Positions 33,401-38,878 of a DNA stretch of 38,878 nucleotides are shown here, piece by piece. The stretch lies in the NCBI GenBank assembly GCA_003478355.1, contig QUFC01000042.1, forward strand, positions 1 through 38,878. The letters are read 5' to 3'. The notes below the pieces were generated by a model. The model saw only the letters and a list, made by a program, of their open reading frames with translations, was not told the origin of the DNA and searched no databases. The translations under genes and the position numbers were made by a program. This DNA comes from Lachnospiraceae bacterium AM48-27BH. Lineage in GTDB: Bacteria > Bacillota > Clostridia > Lachnospirales > Lachnospiraceae. Numbering within the stretch: the stretch's first letter is position 1; each line of letters begins with the position of its first letter.

Positions 33401-35188
33401 TATGGAGCCAGGAAAGGAACCAGTGTCGGGTGGGAATACCAGAAAAAGGCTTATAGAGCTGTTTGTGTGGATGTGGAACGGCTGGGCAAGGAGCAGGAAG
33501 AGACAGATTTTCCAGAACAGGTGATTTTAAAGTTTCGGACTGACAAAGGAGAGATCATCCGCATAAAAGTGCACCAGACTTTGCCAGATGACCGGAAAAC
33601 CTGTCAGTTTGAGTACCAGTTTGATTATCAGAAGCTGTCGAAGATCAATGCTTATGCGGCAGCGTGGCTGACAATAGAAGGTATGCGCCGGATAGAGTAT
33701 CTCCCTGTGGGGGCAAGGTACTGTCTGGTAGAAGAAAAACCGCCTAAAGGATATCAGAAAGCAGAGGATAGCTGGATCACGATTGAGGAAACGGGAGATG
33801 TCCAACAGTATAGCATTGAGAACAGACCAGGGAAATTGTGGATTGATAAGCGGGAAGGCACAGAGAAAAAGCAGCAGCCAGGTGCTGTGCTGGCTTTATA
33901 TCGGGCTGATGAACCAGGAATATTCGATCCAAAGCCGGAATTTCTGGTGGAGCGGTGGATCAGTGGCACCGATGGCCGTTTTTCAGAATTAGAGAAGTTG
34001 AATGGAACCATTCCAGATGGCTATCAGCAGGGGGATTACCGGCCTCATGAAATTACCGGATTAGAAAGCGGTGATTACTGGCTGGCGGAAGAAATCGCCC
34101 CGGATTATTACACGAGGGCAGAGCCGGTTTCGATCACGTATGAGCTGGACCAGGAATTTACATTGGTGGTTTTAGAGAATCAGGAGGTGAAAGGAAAGCT
34201 AAAAATCAGAAAAGAAGGAGAACATGGGGAATTACTGGCAGGCGCAGTATTCCAGCTGCAGGCATTTCAACAACCGGAATGGAGCGGATGGTCCTTGTGG
34301 ACCTGTTTTCTGGGAAAAGAGGAGCTTGCGGAGCAGGCACAGGCAGAGCCAATAGGGACGGAGCAGGTACAACTGGAGCAGGTACAAATCAGGCAGCCAC
34401 TGACGGAAACTCCGGTATTAGAGAGGAAAATGATCACAGATGCTTCGGGAATTGTAGAGGCGGTTGGACTGCCAGTTTCGTATCTGGCGGCTGATGGAAC
34501 GAGAAAGCCGTATCGTTATGAACTGCGGGAGATCACGGCACCAGATGGTTATGTGTGCTCTGATCAGGTCTATCAGTGGTATTTTTCAGGAAAAGCAGGG
34601 ATGAATTCTTACCAAAATGGAGAGATGGCACTAGTGGAACTGACTGTTCAAAATAAAGAAAAGGAGACGCCAACAGAACCAGAAAAACCAACAGAGCCGG
34701 AAGAGACCACCAAACCGGAAGAGACCACTAAACCGGAGGAGACCACCAGACCGGAAGAGACCACCAGACCGGAGGAAACCACCAAACCGGAAGAAACCAC
34801 CAGACCGGAAGAGACCACCAGGCCAGAGGAGACTACCAGACCGGAGGAGACCACTGGATCAGACCGTCCAACCAGACCGGAACGGGAAGAAAAGGAGACA
34901 GAAACCATTCCAGAGACTGAGCAGGAAAGCATACAGGAGACACCAGAACAGCCGGAAAAGGAAGAACGTCTGATAGGAAGGATTTTTGTAGAATACCGGA
35001 AGGGACGAAATCAGGGAGGAAAACGAACCTTTGGAGGTATCACTGGTCAGAAGATCCCAAGACTTGGCTATGGGGAAGAAGAAATTCCATGGGTATGGAT
35101 TCTGGTCTTTGCAGGCAGTACGTCATTGCTGATGCTCTGGTTTGTGAAACAGATATGGGAAAGGAAACGGAAGAATGGTAAGAAATAA
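30413..35188 (+). CDS. Giant SpaA/Cna-B surface adhesin, fragment 3 (C-terminal, anchored)
   Basis: A 1,591-residue fragment whose frame is open back to 30350, so ATG 30413 is not necessarily a true start. At least six SpaA/Cna-B domains are visible by their first strands (GLRIEKLDSQTHENLL, QLEVKKWSNSEKHPYIKGAEM, VQIEKLDAPPGLT, IQIRKYEKAGGKEVLLNGAVF, KLWIDKREGTEKKQQPGAVL, KLKIRKEGEHGELLAGAVF) and E-box ends (AEIKAPAGY, EERKVPDGF, EELKTPAGF, EEKPPKGY, REITAPDGY). A PEETT(K/R) stalk (34697-34858) leads to a C-terminal sorting-like region: IPRLG, acidic spacer, membrane helix PWVWILVFAGSTSLLMLWFV and basic tail ERKRKNGKK. The canonical LPXTG is absent. Restoring both frames gives about 3,459 residues from 24811. 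Confidence 0.83.
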   Translation: MKMETALMESRYQIRFGEEQKVVQAHSHSGDFQVYPYGLTTGKIQEGGYFMLTQSEYRPYKNYYNGDDVRKSSENPYLPGYANPYYISENQSGRKKISGVYCYSSESEAAGILPDGIRTMQGSLKAEAGIYAPMLVPYTVTEPVRGQKGTALSGYAVGVFRDQFYTIGLRIEKLDSQTHENLLHDDAIFRIYRGKRQETADGQGAVLFYEKKTMITGSQEFLTAMGAENIRPVKRQRSLWGRLFGKVVDEDELFSGEVAAGTPMCEEKDQIILRDLSAYATVRNGQMQKEYNDGTETPTITGQQTVGYAELPDALGAGVYVIAEIKAPAGYVRCRPIAVEIYSDKVTYYQEGDMKQQIQGAVYGSNARIYVENAPIQLEVKKWSNSEKHPYIKGAEMALYDAIEITPSGDTEDYSYKGVTVLRNGMGNVTRMYVKQGYAGSKTVYGLRTDGEKEMWDAGEVERPDTDILYYDLAGLRLTEYLWDDESPEHSLYAIRDGKRYLELNGGDLTKAKYSSVNQMFQVAKGTHIYHLDQDGLRDSLVDPVTGMAYLVKDFDGTNGSFDQLAGISGTGKGKKQILVWPVNVAKDAYGHVIARDKIRTERPATVGEYQSDSAEGESGYLTGSWKSEHGENSHQEQTLRQNQKGQSLHGEELKDKNNGAFLKRVNPVLDTHGLPVYYQKSQERYGKTTDLYDRDGELVRQKISDHLLAFNQNVYQKKEGKELYEEGSLWHRQGEGYVLENIWITSEKSPNDPFDHGMTDGQADRLKRIPAGCYILEERKVPDGFVKGFPVAVWVGETRNLQKTEMEDETIKVQIEKLDAPPGLTRNVLEMTKRNAEGKAEKIAEESILTSEYSYDQVEQALLVLYQLEKQGLEIKKKEVTRWTTGKTPRLLTPLAAGTFLLEELKTPAGFVTAKPMELEVKMQKPVQQVTMADDHTRIQIRKYEKAGGKEVLLNGAVFSLYTGNQRQSPVYTFTTDDGKRFREFIPEFEEMYQIYGARKGTSVGWEYQKKAYRAVCVDVERLGKEQEETDFPEQVILKFRTDKGEIIRIKVHQTLPDDRKTCQFEYQFDYQKLSKINAYAAAWLTIEGMRRIEYLPVGARYCLVEEKPPKGYQKAEDSWITIEETGDVQQYSIENRPGKLWIDKREGTEKKQQPGAVLALYRADEPGIFDPKPEFLVERWISGTDGRFSELEKLNGTIPDGYQQGDYRPHEITGLESGDYWLAEEIAPDYYTRAEPVSITYELDQEFTLVVLENQEVKGKLKIRKEGEHGELLAGAVFQLQAFQQPEWSGWSLWTCFLGKEELAEQAQAEPIGTEQVQLEQVQIRQPLTETPVLERKMITDASGIVEAVGLPVSYLAADGTRKPYRYELREITAPDGYVCSDQVYQWYFSGKAGMNSYQNGEMALVELTVQNKEKETPTEPEKPTEPEETTKPEETTKPEETTRPEETTRPEETTKPEETTRPEETTRPEETTRPEETTGSDRPTRPEREEKETETIPETEQESIQETPEQPEKEERLIGRIFVEYRKGRNQGGKRTFGGITGQKIPRLGYGEEEIPWVWILVFAGSTSLLMLWFVKQIWERKRKNGKK
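34697..34858 (+). repeat. Nine 18-bp tandem repeats encoding PEETT(K/R/G) cell-wall stalk
   Basis: Nine in-frame 18-bp units (PEETTK/R, last PEETTG) form a Pro/Glu/Thr-rich stretch just before the membrane anchor. This is the usual wall-spanning stalk of Gram-positive surface proteins. Near-identical units suggest copy-number variation between strains. Confidence 0.9.
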
Positions 35189-36113
35189 GAAGCTTCGGAG
35201 AATGTTTCGGCTGCTATCGGTATTCCTGGTGATCTTTCTGATTGAATATGGAGATTTTATGGGGATAGAAGTGCAGGCGGAGCAGAAGCCAGAAACACTG
35301 CAGATCATCAGTGATGCCTTTTTAGAAGCTTACGGTGAAAAATACCGCCCAGCCCAGATCTATCAGTATGGAACCGCCAGGTATGAACTTCAAAGTCTGG
35401 AGCAGATTAAGAAGGAAATTCCGCAGAAGGAACAGGCAGTGGAGGAAACGGTCCAGTACACAGCGGTAGAACAGGCTGAACAGCTTCCGGAAACGTATCA
35501 TGCATGGGTAAAGGATCAGGATACGGGAGTGGAGACAGAAGCAGAACTTCCGGTCAAAGATGCAGAGTTTACCAACTGGCGGTGGATGGATGGATTTTCC
35601 CTCCCGATCACGGTCCAGCAATATGATGCAGAAGCCTACTATCTGGGTGATCAGGTGGTGAGAGCCAAAGAAGGAGATCCTTTTGCAGCATATGGGAAGG
35701 AACTGCTAAAACTGGCCGGATTATCTCCCAAATATTATAAAATCACGTCTACCAGATGGGAAGGAGAACCGTGGCTTGGAGAAGACGGGTATTGGTACCG
35801 GAAAGCAGAGGCAGAGGGAGAAAAATATGTGGCGGACTGTGAGGTGATCTATGGAGATGAGGTCATGCTCCCGGCAGAAACGGGATACGCCTGGAAGGCG
35901 GTATACAAAAAGATGCCAGAGATCACCATGGACCAGACAGGATCATCGGAGGAAGAACAAAAAGAAATGATGGAAGAAAGCTTTTGGAAGGAACTGATCC
36001 GTCAGATTTTAAAGATCACCATCTTTTTATTCCCGGTATTGCTTCTTCTCCTGTTACTTTTATTACTGATACATAGAAAGACTTGCCAAAAGAACCATTC
36101 CTCGCTACACTGA
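35175..36113 (+). CDS. Signal-peptide, membrane-anchored surface protein next to the giant adhesin
   Basis: A 312-residue protein with a signal peptide (KKLRRMFRLLSVFLVIFLIEYGDFMGIEVQA), an extracellular domain rich in Tyr, Trp and acidic residues (TYHAWVKDQDTGVETEAELPVKDAEFTNWRWMDGFSLPITVQQYDAEAYYLGDQVV) and a C-terminal membrane helix (ILKITIFLFPVLLLLLLLLLLIHRK). The start overlaps the adhesin stop by 14 bp, so it is translationally coupled. No named family is recognised. The repeated YKITSTRWEGEPWLGEDGYWYRKAEAEGEKYVADCEVIYGDEV part looks like a beta-sandwich. A partner, chaperone or accessory anchor for the giant adhesin is the plausible role, but this rests only on coupling. Confidence 0.78.
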   Translation: MVRNKKLRRMFRLLSVFLVIFLIEYGDFMGIEVQAEQKPETLQIISDAFLEAYGEKYRPAQIYQYGTARYELQSLEQIKKEIPQKEQAVEETVQYTAVEQAEQLPETYHAWVKDQDTGVETEAELPVKDAEFTNWRWMDGFSLPITVQQYDAEAYYLGDQVVRAKEGDPFAAYGKELLKLAGLSPKYYKITSTRWEGEPWLGEDGYWYRKAEAEGEKYVADCEVIYGDEVMLPAETGYAWKAVYKKMPEITMDQTGSSEEEQKEMMEESFWKELIRQILKITIFLFPVLLLLLLLLLLIHRKTCQKNHSSLH

Positions 36114-36122
36114 TGATAGTGA

Positions 36123-36227
36123 CAGAATCTTTCAGAGGCTGGATTTTCTATCAGATGCACTCAAATCTGGTAAAGCGGACATTCGCAATCCGCTTCGCTA
36201 CTTGTTCATGAACGCAGAGAGATTCTG
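36123..36227 (+). promoter_or_regulatory. Structured leader upstream of malQ
   Basis: CAGAATCT (36123-36130) pairs with AGATTCTG (36220-36227), closing a loop with two inner hairpins: CAGAT/ATCTG (36152-36156 with 36165-36169) and AAGCGGA/TCCGCTT (36173-36179 with 36189-36195). This resembles a three-way junction. The malQ ribosome binding site follows. No known riboswitch class was recognised; a degenerate repeat element is possible. Confidence 0.35.
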
Positions 36228-36260
36228 GGAGTATAGAATAACAGTAAGGAGGATCAGGGC

Positions 36261-37829
36261 ATGAGAACATGTGGCGTATTGCTGCCCGTTGCAAGTCTTC
36301 CATCAAAGTATGGAATTGGTACATTTTCAAAAGAGGCATATGAATTTATTGATCAGTTATGGGAGGCAGGACAGAATTACTGGCAGATTCTGCCTCTGGG
36401 GCCTACAGGATATGGAGATTCGCCCTATCAGTCTTTCTCTGCATTTGCGGGAAATCCTTATTTTATTGATTTAGATCAGTTGAAGGAGGAAGGGCTTCTT
36501 ACAGAAGCGGAATGTCAGGAGGCGGACTGCGGTCAGAATCCAGAAGAGATCTCTTATGAAGCGGTGTATCAGACCAGGTTTCAGGTGCTTCGCAAAGCTT
36601 ATGATCGCCTAAAACGGCTGGAAAAAGAGGAAAATGAAGCAGGAAAATCCCTAAAAGAAAAATTTGAGGAAGAATTAAGTCCGGAAACCATCGATTATTG
36701 CTTTTACGCAGCAGTAAAGAAAGCATTTGGCGAAAAGAGCTGGAGTCAGTGGGATGAGGATATCAAACTGAGGAAACCAGAAGCGGTCGCCAGATACCAG
36801 AAAGAACTGGAAGATGAGATCTGCTTTTACGAATTCCAGCAGGTAACTTTCTTAAAACAGTGGAAAGCGTTGAAGGAATATGCCCATAGCAAGGATATTC
36901 AGATCATCGGTGATATTCCTATTTATGTGGCATTTGACAGTGCGGACAGCTGGGCTCACCCGGAATTATTTCAATTTGATGAGGAATGTCAGCCGGTCGC
37001 AGTAGCTGGATGTCCACCAGATGCTTTTTCTGCTACGGGACAGTTATGGGGAAATCCCTTATACCGGTGGGATTACCATAAAAAAACAGGATTTTCCTGG
37101 TGGATGAAGAGAATCCGGTTCAGCTTTGAGCTGTATGATATGGTGAGGGTCGATCATTTCCGTGGCTTTGACCAATATTATGCGATCCCATTCGGAGAGA
37201 CCACTGCAATTCATGGCGCATGGGAGGATGGTCCTGGAATCGCAATCTTTGAGAAGATCAAGGAGGTCTTCGGCAAGGTTAATATCATTGCAGAAGATCT
37301 TGGATTTTTAACACCAAGCGTTCTGAAGCTGTTAGAAGATACAGGATTCCCGGGTATGAAAGTGCTGGAATTTGCCTTTCAAGCTGGGGAAGAAAGCAGC
37401 TACCTTCCGTATCTGTATAAACAGAATTGTGTGGTGTATACAGGAACCCATGACAATGATACGGTTGTGGGCTGGTATCGCAGCTTAAGCCCGGAAGACA
37501 AGAAATTTGTTGAGGATTATATGGGAATCCACGATCTGGATAGGGGAAATCCTTACAATTCCTGTGCTGCGCCGGCAGTAACGGAAAAAACACGGTGGGA
37601 GAAAGAACTTTCATGGGAAGTGATCCGTCTGGCTCTTGCAAGCACGGCAGATCTCGCGGTAATCCCGATGCAGGACTATCTGGGCCTGGGAACAGAGGCA
37701 AGAATCAATATGCCATCTACCCTGGGTGGAAACTGGACCTGGAGAATGAAAAAAGGAGCTTTTACACTGGAAATCCGGGAACGGTGCAGACAGATGAACC
37801 GGCTGTATGGACGGAGAAATTCCTATTAA
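36261..37829 (+). CDS. malQ: 4-alpha-glucanotransferase (amylomaltase, GH77)
   Basis: A 522-residue enzyme that transfers 1,4-alpha-glucan segments between maltodextrins, releasing glucose (starch/glycogen/maltodextrin metabolism, cytoplasm). The start MRTCGVLLPVASLPSKYGIGTFSKEAYEFIDQL is typical of the family and has AAGGAGGA about 10 bp upstream. Catalytic residues are intact: nucleophile D298 (VRVDHFRGF), acid/base E345 (AEDLG) and D398 (THDND). Further conserved parts are GPTGYGDSPYQSFSAFAGNPYFID and the 3' DYLGLGTEARINMPSTLGGNWTWR. The length matches GH77. It is a single-gene unit with a structured leader, a 52-bp dispersed repeat immediately after the stop, and a terminator. Confidence 0.96.
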   Translation: MRTCGVLLPVASLPSKYGIGTFSKEAYEFIDQLWEAGQNYWQILPLGPTGYGDSPYQSFSAFAGNPYFIDLDQLKEEGLLTEAECQEADCGQNPEEISYEAVYQTRFQVLRKAYDRLKRLEKEENEAGKSLKEKFEEELSPETIDYCFYAAVKKAFGEKSWSQWDEDIKLRKPEAVARYQKELEDEICFYEFQQVTFLKQWKALKEYAHSKDIQIIGDIPIYVAFDSADSWAHPELFQFDEECQPVAVAGCPPDAFSATGQLWGNPLYRWDYHKKTGFSWWMKRIRFSFELYDMVRVDHFRGFDQYYAIPFGETTAIHGAWEDGPGIAIFEKIKEVFGKVNIIAEDLGFLTPSVLKLLEDTGFPGMKVLEFAFQAGEESSYLPYLYKQNCVVYTGTHDNDTVVGWYRSLSPEDKKFVEDYMGIHDLDRGNPYNSCAAPAVTEKTRWEKELSWEVIRLALASTADLAVIPMQDYLGLGTEARINMPSTLGGNWTWRMKKGAFTLEIRERCRQMNRLYGRRNSY

Positions 37830-37881
37830 TCGAACGTCCGTGAGATTTGGCGCGTGATTCTGGTCAGCGTAAGCGGACATA
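37830..37881. repeat. 52-bp dispersed repeat, copy 2
   Basis: This block matches 3078-3129 at 50 of 52 positions and starts at the base right after the malQ stop codon. The inner hairpin is GTCAGC-GTAA-GCGGAC, with one mismatch compared with copy 1. It retains GATTCTG (37855-37861) and the distal CAGAATC (37894-37900), the latter now inside the terminator stem, though the sequence between them has diverged. Confidence 0.8.
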
Positions 37882-37928
37882 AAAAAGGCAGTACAGAATC
37901 CCATCAAAGATGATGGGGCTGTACTGCC
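37881..37928 (-). terminator. Rho-independent terminator of the minus-strand membrane protein gene
   Basis: GGCAGTACAG (37887-37896) and CTGTACTGCC (37919-37928) plus inner CCCATCA/TGATGGG (37900-37906 with 37911-37917) form a long stem. Read on the minus strand it is followed by T6 (A6 at 37881-37886), so it terminates the convergent gene 37983-38669. On the plus strand it can also stop malQ transcripts, though without a U-tract. Confidence 0.85.
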
Positions 37929-37982
37929 AAGGCACATTTTCAAGCATAGGATCCGCAAAACATGATAACAGGCATCCATCCA

Positions 37983-38669
37983 CTACTGCAAAATAACAGT
38001 ATCTTCCGATCCATCTCCAGTACCTTCTGTAGATTTTACTACAGAGAAGGTCGGCTGGTATTCATTGCCAGACATATCCTTAATGGAAACAGTAACACCG
38101 CCTTCTGGAAGCTGGAATGTGACTTTACCGTTGGTTTTATCAATGGATAATGGTTCATATACGGTACCACCAGCGGAAGTAGCATGGAGAGAGGAATAGT
38201 CCACGCCGGACTGGCTGTCGCTTAAGGTCAAAACCAGAAGACCGTTGTCGATATCGTAGGAAACGACATCCGGACATTCATCATCCAGTGTGTCCACAAC
38301 CTCATAATTAGAGACACACATACCATTAAAGTTCTGCATGTAGACATCCAGGATTCCATTCTCCGTTAAAGTCGCCTGATAGGTTTTCTTTCCTACACTG
38401 ACCAGATCCAGTGGCTGGGAATTAAAAGTAATGGTGACATTCTTAAGCGGCATGTGGGATGTGATCTTAAATGTCGCAGTGGTGGTCTGATAGTCGTTAG
38501 TCGGTGCCACGGTCAATTCGTATTTGGGCTTGGCAGTGACCACGAAGAAAATAATGGAATTGATCACAATAAATGGCAGTATGTAAAAGAGAAGGACCTG
38601 CAGCAGATCAGAATCCAGAGGATTGGACCGCTGGTGCATGGCGCTTCTGGTACGCGTTGTCTGATTCAT
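37983..38669 (-). CDS. Single-pass membrane protein, extracellular Ig-like/beta domain
   Basis: A 228-residue protein: a cytoplasmic N-terminus of about 20 residues (basic, MNQTTRTRSAMHQRSNPLDS), one membrane helix (LLQVLLFYILPFIVINSIIFFVVTA, residues 22-46) and an extracellular beta-rich domain (TFKITSHMPLKNVTITFNSQPLDLVSVGKKTYQATLTENGILDVYMQNFNGMCVSNYEVVDTL ...). The start at 38669 is preferred to the frame start at 38702 because AGGAGG lies at 38679-38684 on the minus strand. It resembles Ig-like/bacterial surface sandwich domains, but I do not recognise a named family. It has its own promoter-like -35/-10 (38698-38726) and terminator (37881-37928), so it is monocistronic. Function is unknown. 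Confidence 0.8.
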   Translation of the reverse strand: MNQTTRTRSAMHQRSNPLDSDLLQVLLFYILPFIVINSIIFFVVTAKPKYELTVAPTNDYQTTTATFKITSHMPLKNVTITFNSQPLDLVSVGKKTYQATLTENGILDVYMQNFNGMCVSNYEVVDTLDDECPDVVSYDIDNGLLVLTLSDSQSGVDYSSLHATSAGGTVYEPLSIDKTNGKVTFQLPEGGVTVSIKDMSGNEYQPTFSVVKSTEGTGDGSEDTVILQ

Positions 38670-38697
38670 AAATATAACCTCCTTTTTGATTACCCAT

Positions 38698-38726
38698 AGC
38701 ATAGCAGAAAATGAGACTTCTTACAA
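38698..38726 (-). promoter_or_regulatory. Promoter of the minus-strand membrane protein gene
   Basis: On the minus strand, TTGTAA (38721-38726) and TATGCT (38698-38703) are separated by exactly 17 bp, each 4 of 6 to consensus. The predicted transcription start is near 38690, just upstream of the AGGAGG site for the start at 38669. The hexamers are moderate, so this is a tentative call. Confidence 0.45.
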
Positions 38727-38829
38727 GTTTATCTTCAAAATTCCAGAGCGGTATGATATGATTAATTTACTATAAATGAGCAAGTTCGTGATTTTGCATA
38801 AAAGAAAGACACCTCGATTCCATGTGTTG

Positions 38830-38835
38830 TATAAT
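38830..38835 (+). promoter_or_regulatory. -10-like TATAAT upstream of a gene beyond the window
   Basis: A consensus TATAAT on the plus strand lies near the end of the window, and an AAGAAGG-type ribosome binding site follows in the last ten bases, suggesting a gene starting just outside. No good -35 is seen at 16-18 bp. The divergent arrangement with the minus-strand gene supports a promoter region at 38703-38878. Confidence 0.35.
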
Positions 38836-38878
38836 GAAAGTGCCAAAACAAACATTTGCAACATTTACGAAAGAAGGT

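Noticed and set aside
34697..34858. Second tandem array as a CRISPR or satellite element
   Set aside because: In-frame 18-bp units coding a PEETT stalk before a membrane anchor; typical surface-protein repeat.
34960..35188. Canonical LPXTG sorting signal on the giant adhesin
   Set aside because: No LPXTG, LPXTA or NPXTN occurs; only IPRLG in the right place, reported as a variant.
38703..38878. A gene in the last 176 bases
   Set aside because: No frame of useful length; only a -10-like TATAAT and a ribosome-binding-site-like end are visible, so the gene probably starts outside the window.

Overview
The window looks like a low-to-mid GC Gram-positive gut Firmicute, most probably a Lachnospiraceae member (Blautia / Mediterraneibacter / Dorea-like). 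This is inferred from protein style (DUF6273, GLUG plus cell-wall-binding repeats, giant SpaA/Cna-B surface proteins, KtrAB paired with a short KdpD) and from the strong AGGAGG-type ribosome binding sites. No rRNA, tRNA, CRISPR array or transposase gene was found.

Layout. (1) 1-2.55 kb is the right end of an integrated mobile element: the C-terminal part of a VapE-like replication protein, an excisionase and a Tn916-type tyrosine integrase, with an iteron-like cluster of GTTGC repeats. (2) 2.58-4.85 kb holds a low-molecular-weight tyrosine phosphatase, a highly structured intergenic region, a Gfo/Idh/MocA oxidoreductase and a DUF3783 protein. (3) 4.9-11.65 kb is a Wadjet (jetABCD) SMC-type anti-plasmid defence operon; jetD is split by a one-base frame change. 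An aspartate-dehydrogenase-like gene and an MscS channel follow on the same strand. (4) 13.4-18.5 kb, minus strand, is a potassium uptake operon ktrB-ktrA-small membrane protein-kdpD-kdpE. Its promoter has a good -10, a poor -35 and a 14-bp direct repeat that could be the KdpE operator. (5) 18.8-36.1 kb is a surface-protein locus: a DUF6273 protein, a GLUG/cell-wall-binding protein, a secreted transglutaminase-like protein, a giant multi-domain SpaA/Cna-B adhesin (about 3,460 residues if its frame is restored) and a small signal-peptide/membrane-anchor protein. (6) 36.2-38.9 kb holds malQ and, convergently, a single-pass membrane protein.

A striking global feature is that six plus-strand frames are interrupted in the same way: continuation of the protein needs one added base (a -1 shift) in vapE, jetD, the DUF6273 gene, the GLUG gene and twice in the giant adhesin. 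No +1 case was seen. This points to either deletion-type sequence/assembly errors or real frame decay; until resolved, the split genes should be read as single genes.

The best candidates for something not well described are the surface locus (giant isopeptide-type adhesin with a co-encoded transglutaminase-like protein, ATPSDA octapeptide repeats and a degenerate IPRLG anchor), the iteron-like array in the mobile element, and a 52-bp structured repeat that occurs downstream of two unrelated genes (3078 and 37830).
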